From the NCBI GenBank assembly GCA_014874475.1, contig JADBJJ010000016.1, positions 1 to 64,000 on the forward strand: a stretch of DNA of 64,000 bases, in the 5' to 3' direction. This DNA comes from Chloroflexota bacterium. Lineage in GTDB: Bacteria > Chloroflexota > Anaerolineae > B4-G1 > DUEL01. Both the position numbers and the translations under genes were made by a program. Positions 8,073 through 17,196 of this stretch are shown piece after piece (the first letter of the stretch is position 1; every line of letters begins with the position of its first letter). Below the pieces are notes generated by a model that worked only from the letters and a program-made list of their open reading frames with translations, searched no databases and was not told the origin of the DNA.

Positions 8073-11000
8073 TTACGGGCGAAATACGGCGATACGGTGC
8101 GCACCCGCATCAGCGATGTAGAGAGTACCATCAGGGCCCACGGCGATGCCCATTGGCAGGACAAAGGAAGCGGGATCAAAGCCAAATTGGCCGAAACTGT
8201 AGAGGTACTCTCCCTCTGAACTGAAGACCAGCACCCGATAGTGGCCCGGGTCGGTCACGTAAACCAGACCTGCCCGGTCCACCGCCAGGTAGGGCTTCTC
8301 CTCGGCCATCGGGTTATTCCAGCCGGTGATGGGCCACTCCCGGATCGGCTTCCCCAGCGGGTCCAGCACCTGGACCCGGTAGTTCCAGGTGTCGGCGACA
8401 TAGAGGTTCCCCTCTGGGCCAGGAGCGATGCCCACCGGCTCGCTCAACTGGCCGGGCGACGAACCCGGACTTCCCCACATTCGCAGGTAGACCCCGTCGG
8501 CGGTGAAGACCTGAACCCGCTTGTTGCCGGTGTCGGTGACGTAGATGGTGCCATCGGGCGCGACGGCAATGCCGCGCGGGCCGTAGAAGGCCGCCGGCCG
8601 CAGGTCGGCTCCGTAGTTGCTGGAGAAACCCCACTGCACTATGAACTCCCCGTCTGGAGAGAATTTTTGCACCCGATGGGCCCAGAGGTCGGCCACGTAG
8701 ATGGCTCCATCGGGCCCTACGGCGACCCCCCAGGGCTCGCAGAAGGTCCCCGGCGGCGGGGTCTGCTCCGGACAACCGCCGAAATTCCCCCACGCGGTCA
8801 CCCATTGCCCGTCAGCGGTGAACTTTTGGATGCGGTGGTTGCCCGAATCGGCCACATAGATAGAGCCATCGGGCGCGACGGCGATGCCACGCGGCTTCAG
8901 GAACTGGCCCGGACCGCTCCCTTCGGAGCCCCAGGTTCGTACCGGCGAGAGCGCGCGCCACCCGGCGGCATATGGGTCTGGCGCGGCCGTCTCCTCTTCT
9001 TCCGGCGGCTTCGGCCCCAGGGAGTACTCCCAGAGCCGGTCTACCACGTCCTTGCGGATGTAAAGGCGGAAGTTCTGCCGCAGGGGCCATTTCTCCGGGA
9101 CGTGAGTCCTGCCGGTAATCTCGTCGTAAAGGCGATAGTCCATATTGTAGAAAATCCGCCAGAGAGCCAGCCGCTTCTTCCCGTCCGTCAGCCATTCCCA
9201 GAGTTTGGCCGGGGTGAGTCGCCGGTAGTCCTCCATCGGCCACCAGAGGAAGAAGTAGTCAAAGTGGTAGTAATCGTCCCCCACGTACGGCTCCACTACG
9301 CTCCATTGCTCCTGCCCGGCGATGATGACGGTCGCCAGAACCTGGTCGCGGGACGGTTTGTCCGTGTAGTACCGCGCGTTGGGGTAATTGCGCAGGTACC
9401 ATATGAAGGGCCAGGAGCCATCGGGACCGTAGGCGACGTCTATCCGGTATGGCCCTCCGGCGACGCGCAGGGAGAGTTGCTCTATCTGCTCCATTGTCGT
9501 GCGGACGTCTGGCCCCTCGTGGGCGTAGACCAGAAACTCACCGGGGCGGTCAAAGTTGACGAAGTTGAGCCGGTGGGCGATGCGAATCGTCAGCAAAGAG
9601 AGGGCCAGGAAGATGGTCAGCGCGATCAGCAGGAGTCCGTTGCGTCCGCCGACGCGTGCCCAGAAGTACGCAACCGCCCCTCCGACGCAGAGGATGCCGA
9701 CGATTCCGCCGAACAGTCGGCCGAGGTTGAGCAGGTTCTCCAGCGTGTCGGTAGCCAGAGGGCCCCGGATCGCCTGGGCGAACGTCGCCACCGCCGCAAG
9801 CAGCGCAGGCAGAAGCAGAACGACCAGCCAGCCGTGTCGCTTCCGGACTGTCTCCCAGTCCACTTCTTCTATCAGACGGCCAGCCAGCCAGCCCGAAAGC
9901 AGGGCCATGGGGAGGGTGATATGGACGACCAGCCAGGGCATCTTCTCCCCGGCGTAGGAGTAACCGAGCCAGGAGAGAAAAGACCAAACGAGGATGGACA
10001 GGATGACTAATGAGGGAATAGGGAAGGGGCCGATGATGGACATCTGGGGACGGAATACCTTCCGGATAGCGCGAATAGCCAGGAGAATGGTGGTGGCCAG
10101 GAAGCATAGGAAAGGGAGAAAGTCGTATAGGGGAAGGATGACCAGGTAGTAGAACCAGGGTTGACCGCCCCGCTGGACCTCATGCTGCTCCAACCAGTAG
10201 CCCAGAGAGCCGACCCAGCCGGAGGCGATGCCCGCGCCGTTGGTGAAGACAGTGGTGAAGAAGACCAAGAAGATGCCGGTATGAATGGCGGCGGCGACCA
10301 GCCAGCGGCGCTGGTCCCAGAGGAGGCCCAGGGCGACCGCTGCCAGAATCGTCAGCACCAGGATGACGCCGGAGTAGTAGATGGCGGGGGCGGTGTAGTC
10401 CGTGGGGTGCAACTGGGAGAGGTGGAGCCAGAAGGGGACGCTCCCCAGGTTGGGAAAGCGCTCCACCAGTCGGGCGGCCGTCTGTGCCGCGCCGTAGATG
10501 GGTAGCGGGCTCAGGAAGGGGAGGGTCAGCGTGCCGATGACGAAAACCAGGTCCAGAACGCGGAACTCGTTCCGGCGGGGCCAGATGCCGTAGGGAAGCG
10601 CAAAGGCACCGACCAGCAGGGAGAGGACAGCCAGCCCGCCCCCCAGCCTGGTCAGGAGTATAGCGGGGTCCGACTTGCCTCCCGCCAGGCCCACCGTCAG
10701 GAGAAGCAATCCTACCGCCAGCCCGATCAGCGCGCCGATGACGGCAATCTCCGCCCTCCGGGGCTCCCAGGGCCGGCTCATCGCTTGCACTATTAGCAGG
10801 CCGACCAGGAAGAGGCCGAAGATGGCAGTATAAATGAAAGCGACCTCTTTGGTGGCGAACATCAGGGAGAGCGCCGCCGCCAGGATGTAGAGGTAGCGGT
10901 CTCGGCCCTCTTCCAGATAGCGAAAGATTGCCCAGAAGGTCAGGACGGCCCAGAGCGCAGAAGGGATATCGTGTCGGATATAGCGAGAGTAGTAGGTGAT

Positions 11001-11405
11001 GGAGGGAGAGATGAGGAGAAGGAACGACGCGGCCAATGCTCCCCACCGTCCCAGCCAGTGGCGCAGAAGATAGGGAAAGGCTACCAGGACGGTTCCCATG
11101 AGGGCGATGGGTAACCGAGCGGTGAAGTCGCTATCGCCGAAGAGGAAGTAAGAAAGGGCCACCAGGTGGAAATCTAGGGGCCCGTGCATCATCGGGTTAT
11201 GCTGAAAGCCCAGGCCAGCGTAGAGGTCCCAGGAGAACTTGCAGTGGAGGCTCTCGTCGTGGCTCTGGACCCGGTAGCCCAGCATAGCCAGCCGGGAGAC
11301 CAGACAGACCAGGATGAGCAGGAGGTAGAGACCCTGCTCGCGAGTAAGGGGAACTCCCTTCAGAATGGGTTGGTCCAGCCAGGATCGGGTTTCGCCTTGA
11401 GTCAT
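8073..11405 (-). CDS. Agl23-like (TIGR03663) membrane protein fused to a six-blade NHL propeller
   Basis: A 1110-residue protein. Residues 1-560 carry about 13 membrane segments with the GT-C loop SHDESLHCKFSWDLY and a conserved NPMMHGPLDFH, typical of the 'flippase activity-associated protein Agl23' family. Residues 600-800 are soluble. From about residue 820 to the end there are six repeats of the NHL type (PRGIAVAPDGSIYVADSGNH, PWGVAVGPDGAIYVAD and so on), enough for a complete six-bladed propeller, probably outside the membrane. The protein may act in glycosylation of surface proteins or polymers, with the propeller binding ligand or partner. Start ATG at 11405. Confidence 0.82.
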   Translation of the reverse strand: MTQGETRSWLDQPILKGVPLTREQGLYLLLILVCLVSRLAMLGYRVQSHDESLHCKFSWDLYAGLGFQHNPMMHGPLDFHLVALSYFLFGDSDFTARLPIALMGTVLVAFPYLLRHWLGRWGALAASFLLLISPSITYYSRYIRHDIPSALWAVLTFWAIFRYLEEGRDRYLYILAAALSLMFATKEVAFIYTAIFGLFLVGLLIVQAMSRPWEPRRAEIAVIGALIGLAVGLLLLTVGLAGGKSDPAILLTRLGGGLAVLSLLVGAFALPYGIWPRRNEFRVLDLVFVIGTLTLPFLSPLPIYGAAQTAARLVERFPNLGSVPFWLHLSQLHPTDYTAPAIYYSGVILVLTILAAVALGLLWDQRRWLVAAAIHTGIFLVFFTTVFTNGAGIASGWVGSLGYWLEQHEVQRGGQPWFYYLVILPLYDFLPFLCFLATTILLAIRAIRKVFRPQMSIIGPFPIPSLVILSILVWSFLSWLGYSYAGEKMPWLVVHITLPMALLSGWLAGRLIEEVDWETVRKRHGWLVVLLLPALLAAVATFAQAIRGPLATDTLENLLNLGRLFGGIVGILCVGGAVAYFWARVGGRNGLLLIALTIFLALSLLTIRIAHRLNFVNFDRPGEFLVYAHEGPDVRTTMEQIEQLSLRVAGGPYRIDVAYGPDGSWPFIWYLRNYPNARYYTDKPSRDQVLATVIIAGQEQWSVVEPYVGDDYYHFDYFFLWWPMEDYRRLTPAKLWEWLTDGKKRLALWRIFYNMDYRLYDEITGRTHVPEKWPLRQNFRLYIRKDVVDRLWEYSLGPKPPEEEETAAPDPYAAGWRALSPVRTWGSEGSGPGQFLKPRGIAVAPDGSIYVADSGNHRIQKFTADGQWVTAWGNFGGCPEQTPPPGTFCEPWGVAVGPDGAIYVADLWAHRVQKFSPDGEFIVQWGFSSNYGADLRPAAFYGPRGIAVAPDGTIYVTDTGNKRVQVFTADGVYLRMWGSPGSSPGQLSEPVGIAPGPEGNLYVADTWNYRVQVLDPLGKPIREWPITGWNNPMAEEKPYLAVDRAGLVYVTDPGHYRVLVFSSEGEYLYSFGQFGFDPASFVLPMGIAVGPDGTLYIADAGAHRIAVFRP

Positions 11406-11464
11406 AGTCTTACCTTCAGGATTGCGGGTCGCAATTTGTCAAGCAGTAAAGTCTTGCGCTACGT

Positions 11465-13231
11465 CTATCCGTCTTCACCGGAAGCCAGGTCCTCCCGCAC
11501 CCAGAGGACGATCTGTTCGGCCGGGGGGAGCGGGGTGAGGGAAGCCCGGTAGAGCCACCAGCGGATCCACTCCGAGGGGGCCTGGGGGAGGATCCAGGCC
11601 CGGCGGAGGGTGAAGGTGGTGCCGTAATAGCCCTCTGGTACAGAGACCCCGGCGGGGGCGACGATGAGGGCGGGGATTTCTTCCGACGCTGGAGCGTCGG
11701 GCGGAGAAAGTGGAGCCCCTGCGGGGCTCTCTATTGGGCAGAACCGGGATCGCAGGTCGCGCAGGGCCCAGACCACCGCCGGGTCAAGGGCTACCAGCCG
11801 GAGGCGGCACTCCGCTTCGCTCTGGGCTGGCTGGCGAGTAACCATCTGTTCCGTCTCCGCGGCCAGCAGGCGCAGGTCGGGGGCCACCGGGTCGGAGATG
11901 ATTCCTGGTGCACAGGTGGGCTCGCCTGGGCAGACCCGGGCTACCCGCCACCCGGCCGCGAAGGTAACCGCCACCAGAATCACCCCGAACGCCAGCGCAG
12001 CCCGGTGCAGGATAAACAGAAGCGCGCGCCGGCTGGCTTCTTCCGGGGTCTCGTCTTCTTCGGGGACGGAGAGGGTGATACCGAAGAGCAGGATCAGCAA
12101 CACCTGAAGGGCCACCCCGATGCCCACCAAGAACAGGTCGACGGGCTGGGAATAGCGGGAGTACCGGGCCAGCATCAGGATGGAGTGGATCCAGAGAACC
12201 AGGGAGAGAGCGGTGTAGACCCATCCGGAGGTCCTCTGTATGCTCTTCTGCAGCGCGCGGGCCAGTTCCTCCACCGCCAGGCCGCCCAGACCCGCCAGCG
12301 GGACCAGCCACAGGACTGGGGAAGCCGGAGTCGGCATCAGCACTGCGCCGATAGTCCCCACGGCAGCCCAGAAAAGCCACAGGAGTCCCATGCCGTGACG
12401 CCGGGAGAGGGCCAGGGCGGCCCCGGCGATACCGGTCAGCAAAATGAGGGGTTCGGAGAGCACTTGTAGCCCAAAATTGATTCTGTGCTCTGCACCTGGA
12501 GCCAGCCAGCGGAGGAACTGTTCCCCGGTCGCGGCTAGGCCGGCGGGATGCAGACCCAGACCCGCGCCGAGAACAAAGAGGCCCAGCGCGAGGGCCACCA
12601 GGGCGCGTCCCAGCGAAGGACGGAGTATGGGCCAGACCCAGGGCAGTTGCTCCCGCCAGAGCCAGAGCCCCGCCACCAGCGCCAGGGCCAGCCCCGCGAG
12701 CAACCCCCAGACGGTGGGCCCGGCGGTGAGCGCCAGCGCCAGTCCGACCCCACCCAGGGGAATCCAGGCCGATTGCCAGGAGTCCAGGTAGCGGGCAACG
12801 GCGCCCACCAGGAGCATTATCCCCAGCGCGGCTGGGATGGCGCCGTCCAGCGTGCGGGAGAGGGCCAGCAGGGTGGGGGAGAGGGCCAGCAGCAGACCAC
12901 TCCCCAGCGCGCCCCAGCGGCCCAGGTACCGCCGGAGGAGGAGCGGGGTCAGCGTCAGCCCGATCCCACAGATGGCTGGGACCAAGCGGGCCAGCCCGTC
13001 TCCACCGTGGAAAAGGGCGAAGAGAAGGATATTGGTGTGGAACAGGAGCGGTGAAATTATCTGCGCCTCGGGCGGGATTCCACCCTCGTGGGCGGTTTGA
13101 TACGCTGCCAGTGCCTGGACGGCCTCAGCGGAAGACAGGGGGGCGATGCCCAACCCCATCAGCCGCAGGGCGGCTGTTAGCAGCAGAAGGACGACCCAGA
13201 GTAGGCGTTCCAGAGAGTGGTTGGCATTCAT
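11465..13231 (-). CDS. GT-C-like multi-pass membrane protein
   Basis: A 588-residue protein with an N-terminal membrane anchor and LSSAEAVQALAAYQ where GT39 relatives carry their acidic loop. RYLGRWGALGSGLLLALSPT matches the second conserved segment shared with the neighbouring Agl23-like protein. About 12 hydrophobic segments are followed by a short extracytoplasmic tail ending in WVREDLASGEDG. The usual Asp-Glu pair of the first loop is reduced to a single Glu, so catalytic activity is doubtful. It sits between two related proteins on the same strand, 59 and 70 bases from its neighbours, suggesting one envelope glycan operon. Substrate unknown. Confidence 0.72.
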   Translation of the reverse strand: MNANHSLERLLWVVLLLLTAALRLMGLGIAPLSSAEAVQALAAYQTAHEGGIPPEAQIISPLLFHTNILLFALFHGGDGLARLVPAICGIGLTLTPLLLRRYLGRWGALGSGLLLALSPTLLALSRTLDGAIPAALGIMLLVGAVARYLDSWQSAWIPLGGVGLALALTAGPTVWGLLAGLALALVAGLWLWREQLPWVWPILRPSLGRALVALALGLFVLGAGLGLHPAGLAATGEQFLRWLAPGAEHRINFGLQVLSEPLILLTGIAGAALALSRRHGMGLLWLFWAAVGTIGAVLMPTPASPVLWLVPLAGLGGLAVEELARALQKSIQRTSGWVYTALSLVLWIHSILMLARYSRYSQPVDLFLVGIGVALQVLLILLFGITLSVPEEDETPEEASRRALLFILHRAALAFGVILVAVTFAAGWRVARVCPGEPTCAPGIISDPVAPDLRLLAAETEQMVTRQPAQSEAECRLRLVALDPAVVWALRDLRSRFCPIESPAGAPLSPPDAPASEEIPALIVAPAGVSVPEGYYGTTFTLRRAWILPQAPSEWIRWWLYRASLTPLPPAEQIVLWVREDLASGEDG

Positions 13232-13301
13232 AGCGTGTTGTGTTGTCTGTGCTCTGTGTTCAGGGATGACGGAGCAAGGGGTACGGAGTACGGGGTACGA
13301 A

Positions 13302-15761
13302 CTATGGAATCCGGAATATCCTCACTCCCCCTGCGTCATAGACGACCTCGCCGATTTGGGCGAACTTGGCCAGGCCTTCCGGCGGGTAGCGGGATTGCTC
13401 CACCAGGCCGATGTAGACGTATTGTATACCATATTGTTTCAGAAGAGACAAGGCGACGGCAGGGTCGGGGGTGGTGAAGATCGTTGCGATGTCCGGTTCA
13501 CGGCGGGCGGGCTCGTCATAGGTGCCGCGCCACTGATGCTCATGACCGCCCCAGCCCAGCAGGGTCGGCAGGCCGGTGAAGGCGGAGACCCGTCCCTCGT
13601 AAACGTAGGCCCGATAACGGTCGCCCGGGGCTTCCAGGATGACCGGCGTACCGTCCACGTGCTCGTTCAGCCAGTCTATGGCGTCCATTTCGGCCCCGTA
13701 GAGGTTGCGGAGATGGGCTGTGCCGTCCAGGGTGGGAGGGCCACCGTACTCCCGCGCGCGGGTCGGAATGGCCAGCGCCGGGTAGAGCAGTCCCAGGGCA
13801 ATCAGGGCCGCGCTGGCCCACGCGGCCCAGCGACGACCTCCGACCCAGAGGTGGGTCAGCGCGTACGCGGCGGCGATGCCCCACATCGTCCAGGCCTGGA
13901 AGTAGAACTTGAAGACGGTGTTCATCCGGGTGCCGAAATGGTCCCGCAGGTAGAAAAACTCCACCGCCAGGGTCAGCATGGTCCCGGCGACGACGAGGAG
14001 GGAGACAAAGGTCGTGGAGTGCGAGGCGCAGGGGGTCCTCTCCCCATTTTCCGGCCCCCTTCCCTCGTCTGCATGAAGTTCAGCAGCGGGGAGGGGGAAG
14101 CGGCAGAGCCGTCGGGAGAGGGGAGAGGACAACACCAACAGCGCGGTCAGGAAGAGGGCTGTCCAGGGGGAGAGAAACCGCTCCTGCAGCCGCTGGGCGA
14201 TGAGGCGGGGAGCGTCTGGAACGGATTCCAGACCGGGGATAGGCCTGTTGCCTCGCAGCGCGTTCAGGTAGAGCTGGCCCTGCGGGTGGACCAGCACCAC
14301 CAGCAGGAGGAAGAGCAGAAGCCCCATAGTAATCGCCAGAGTCCATAGGGCTGCATTCTCCCAACGGATTTTCCGCTCCCCGGCCTGTCCCACCGTCCAT
14401 ACGACGATGGGAAAGAGCAGGGGGCCGAACATCACCAGGAACTGGGGCAGGCGGGTCGGGTTGAAGAGATTGGGGAGAAGGCCCGATGCCTGGGAGCGAA
14501 GGCCCAGCCAGAAGGGGAGATAGAGCAAGACAGCCAGAAACAGGATTCCGGGAAGTATGGCTGCCTTCCGCCAATTCATCCTGGCCGCGAGGAGAAAAGC
14601 GGCGGCGAAGACAGCGAAATAGACGGGTAGGTCCCAGGTATTCAGAAAGCCCATCCCGCCCAGGCAGAGAGAAGAGATCAGGAGAGGGAGAGGATCAACG
14701 GAAACTCTCTGCATCCTCTGGGTTCTTTGCGGTACGAAGAAAAGGTTCAGGGCCAGGGCAAGGGCAAGCAGGGCAAAGGGGAGGGATAGCAGGTGGGGGT
14801 GCATATCCCCCAGGATAAAGGAGAAGGCCGGAAATTCGTCAATGACTTCCCACTCGGCGGGATTGGCGGGGGTGTGCCATGGGGCGTAGTCGTGGAGGAC
14901 CCGCGAGGCCTGCCACCACCACATAAATCGGTTCGGCATCCAGGAGCCTTCGGCAAAGGGTGGCGGAGCGACGTTGATAGAACGGATGTCCAGCCATTGC
15001 CAGAAGGCCGCCGGGAAGAGTCCCCGGGCGTGCAGGACCTCCAGCGCGCCCTCCAGGTTCCCGACCAGTACGACCATCAGTGGCCCCAGCAGTCCGCCCC
15101 AACGGGCCAGTCGTTCTCCGTCCCGGGCGAGGAGCGCGTAGACCAGCCCGTAGGCCCCGGTGACGGTCAGGGCGAAGAGGGTTGCAATGCCCAGGTTGAA
15201 GGCGATGGTGGAGGTAACTGCTGCTATGTGGATCAGCATGCCCATTATCACGTAGCCGAAATAGTAGTAGGAGATGGCGAAGCCCGAGAGCCAGGGGTCA
15301 TGGGGTGGGAAATAGGGGGCCCGCAGGATGGCGTTGAGAAACGCAATCTCCATCCATTTCTCTCCGCCTGCCGTTTCAATGCGGGGCATATGGGCGCGGA
15401 CGGCGCACCATAGGGCAAAGGCGAGGGCAAAGAGGACTTCCACTATGATTGCATGTCGCAGAGTTGCAGGGGCGGAGGTCGCGGGCGGTGGAGGGGCCGG
15501 GTCATCGGAGGGGGACCGGGCGAAGAGCCACAGAGCAGTACCGACGAGGGCCACCAGGAGCAAGACCGCTCCGACTCCGCCGGGGGTATTGGGGAGCCAG
15601 CCGAAGACGGAGAGAATCCAGAAGAGATATCCCCCGACCATCAGCCCCAGCGGGCGGGCGAAAGCATACCCACGGCCGGGCATCCGGCAGAAGAGGCGAA
15701 GCGTCAACGGCAGCGCAGCGAGACCGAAGAGTTGGAGAACCAGATACCAGCGGAGGACCAT
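13302..15761 (-). CDS. DUF2298 (Chlor_Arch_YYY) membrane protein
   Basis: An 819-residue protein. Segments such as YYYFGYVIMGML, LVVLVGNLEG, FMWWWQASRVLHDY, WEVIDEFPAFSFILGDMHPH and FKFYFQAWTMWG are hallmarks of the DUF2298/TIGR03662 family, large GT-C-like membrane proteins of Chloroflexota and Archaea. About 16 membrane segments are expected, plus a C-terminal domain ending with GVRIFRIP that includes AIDWLNEHVDGTPVI. The family's role is unknown; surface glycosylation is assumed from fold and neighbours. An Arg/Pro-rich loop encoded near 14020-14120 looks like a G/C-skewed intergenic repeat read in frame (see findings). The stop is 70 bases from the next gene. Confidence 0.85.
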   Translation of the reverse strand: MVLRWYLVLQLFGLAALPLTLRLFCRMPGRGYAFARPLGLMVGGYLFWILSVFGWLPNTPGGVGAVLLLVALVGTALWLFARSPSDDPAPPPPATSAPATLRHAIIVEVLFALAFALWCAVRAHMPRIETAGGEKWMEIAFLNAILRAPYFPPHDPWLSGFAISYYYFGYVIMGMLIHIAAVTSTIAFNLGIATLFALTVTGAYGLVYALLARDGERLARWGGLLGPLMVVLVGNLEGALEVLHARGLFPAAFWQWLDIRSINVAPPPFAEGSWMPNRFMWWWQASRVLHDYAPWHTPANPAEWEVIDEFPAFSFILGDMHPHLLSLPFALLALALALNLFFVPQRTQRMQRVSVDPLPLLISSLCLGGMGFLNTWDLPVYFAVFAAAFLLAARMNWRKAAILPGILFLAVLLYLPFWLGLRSQASGLLPNLFNPTRLPQFLVMFGPLLFPIVVWTVGQAGERKIRWENAALWTLAITMGLLLFLLLVVLVHPQGQLYLNALRGNRPIPGLESVPDAPRLIAQRLQERFLSPWTALFLTALLVLSSPLSRRLCRFPLPAAELHADEGRGPENGERTPCASHSTTFVSLLVVAGTMLTLAVEFFYLRDHFGTRMNTVFKFYFQAWTMWGIAAAYALTHLWVGGRRWAAWASAALIALGLLYPALAIPTRAREYGGPPTLDGTAHLRNLYGAEMDAIDWLNEHVDGTPVILEAPGDRYRAYVYEGRVSAFTGLPTLLGWGGHEHQWRGTYDEPARREPDIATIFTTPDPAVALSLLKQYGIQYVYIGLVEQSRYPPEGLAKFAQIGEVVYDAGGVRIFRIP

Positions 15762-15797
15762 AAGAGCAAAGGCACGAAAACACGAAAAAGAGCAGGC

Positions 15798-16308
15798 TCA
15801 CAGGGTGTCTTGGCGGCCAGCCATCAGGATACTCTGCCGCCATTCGGTCGTCCGCAGGCTGTACAGACGGTCTACATGCTCCCGCAGCATGTTGTGAACG
15901 AAACCTGACCGCAGTGGCTTGGGGAAGTACTCGGTCATCGCAAATTCAAAGATGGCGTTGATTTCCGAACTCTCTATGGCATGAGCTTCCTGGTAAGCGT
16001 CCTCCAGTGTGCGGATGCGGGCCAGTGCCCGTTCGGGGGAGAAACGAGCAGCCGCTCGCGCTTGTTCCAGCCAGATGGGATCGGCGGGGGCCTGAAGTTT
16101 TTCGGGGGGGGAGCGAGTCCAAAATTTGTTCCAGCAGTCGGATGTGGGCTGCCTCGTCTGCCCCCAGTTTCCACCACACTTCTGCCGCTTCTGGCTCGTG
16201 GGCGAAGGCTTCCATCAGTCGGAGGTATAGTGTCTGCGCTGCAGTTTCCGCCTGAAGGAGTGAAATGATCAGGTCACTCACCGTTTGGTTGCCCAAGGAG
16301 GACAACAT
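15798..16308 (-). pseudogene. Ferritin-like/rubrerythrin-type protein gene, frameshifted
   Basis: From ATG at 16308 (after GGGAGGTGAT) the frame encodes a helical ferritin-like start with ETAAQTLYLRLMEAF and KLGADEAAHIRLLEQ, carrying the Glu and Glu/His ligand pattern of a diiron or related four-helix protein. At a run of eight C (minus strand, about 16104-16111) the frame is lost and runs on as low-quality Pro/Arg-rich sequence. Removing one base gives a sensible continuation (PPEKLQAPADPIW ... SSEINAIFEFAMTEYF ... LREHVDRLYSL) to TGA at 15798-15800, for 169 residues. It is either a true frameshift, a slippery coding run, or a sequencing error. An iron or oxidative-stress role is possible. 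Confidence 0.75.
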
Positions 16309-16356
16309 AGATCACCTCCCGTAGAATTCGGACCTTATGCAAATACCGCGAGTAAG

Positions 16357-16385
16357 ATTATCGCACATCCTGCTGATTTGCGCAA
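16357..16385 (-). promoter_or_regulatory. Promoter for the ferritin-like gene
   Basis: On the minus strand TTGCGC (16380-16385), a 17-base spacer and GATAAT (16357-16362) precede the ferritin-like ATG by about 50 bases. It also marks the probable 5' end of a long minus-strand transcript into the DUF2298 gene, 36 bases beyond the ferritin-like stop. Confidence 0.5.
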
Positions 16386-16749
16386 GGGGAGAACCGAGAT
16401 GGGGCATAGGTTAGGGCAGGGGAGTCCTTGCCCCTCCCCTGCCGCCTGCAGTGCCGCCCCTTTCTCTCTCCCGAACGAAGTTCAGAAAGGGGATGGGGTC
16501 GGGGTGTGGGATGAGGATACCCCACCTGCCCTGGGCCCCAACCCGCGTCTGAACCCCCCGGAGAAGGATAGAGCGCGGTGGCTGTCAGTGGTCGCAAGGC
16601 ATGGCCCCCTCTGCTCCGGCATGCAGCCCGGGGGAAAGGAAGGAAGAGCAGAGAAAGACCTTTCCGAAATAGTAGGATCAGGGTTGGGAGGACCGACGCT
16701 ACAATCGGTGTGTTGTCGGGCTGGATGTTTTACCCTGTTTCCCTTAAAT
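16386..16749. other. Non-coding stretch, G/C-skewed intergenic repeat
   Basis: No believable gene. The part near 16430-16500 is a C-rich run, a GAAGTTCAG core and a G-rich run, an imperfect palindrome resembling sequence near 14040-14110 and 27550-27610. The rest shows nothing recognisable. Confidence 0.4.
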
Positions 16750-17160
16750 TCACCGTTGAGCCAGTGAGCGAATGTTTTCCTCCATTGAGATGAAGAGGGA
16801 TACCATTTCGCCAAAGGCGTAGAGGGTGACTGCGATGAATCCGCCGTAGAGGAGGACGAACAGGCCCCCGACAATCCCGCTAGCAATGCCGGGCAGTGGT
16901 GTGCCGAGTTCTCGTTCCAAACCTACCGTGGCTGCGCCCCCGACCATCATAGCGATGCAGAAGCCAATGGCTCCCAGGGTGGTGAGCACAGCGACGATCC
17001 CGCCCAGGACCTTGTAGATGGTACTGAGAGCTCGCAGAATGGGGTATTTCTTTTGCACGGCTACGGGCCAGGCCACCGTCTCGGCGGCGAGCGGGGCTCC
17101 GCATCTGGCGCAGAAACGCGCTCCGGGGCGATTGTCGGTTCCACACTCGGGGCAGATCAT
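16750..17160 (-). CDS. Zinc-ribbon membrane protein
   Basis: A 136-residue protein. The N-terminal CPECG ... CARCG is a CxxC-CxxC zinc ribbon of the zinc_ribbon_2 type, followed by two or three membrane helices (about residues 45-75 and 90-120) rich in Gly and Val, and a short tail (EENIRSLAQR). GGAGGTG lies just before the ATG. Such proteins are common and uncharacterised; the ribbon would face the cytoplasm. It lies 36 bases after the CoA-transferase beta gene and may share its transcript. Confidence 0.75.
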   Translation of the reverse strand: MICPECGTDNRPGARFCARCGAPLAAETVAWPVAVQKKYPILRALSTIYKVLGGIVAVLTTLGAIGFCIAMMVGGAATVGLERELGTPLPGIASGIVGGLFVLLYGGFIAVTLYAFGEMVSLFISMEENIRSLAQR

Positions 17161-17196
17161 GGTGCACCTCCATAGTGGGGTAAAACCGCTGCGTAA

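Noticed and set aside
6596-10010. Long plus-strand frames (6596-8224, 8241-10010) opposite the M20 and Agl23-like genes
   Set aside because: Antisense shadows with low-complexity translations; the minus-strand genes have full motif sets and ribosome sites.
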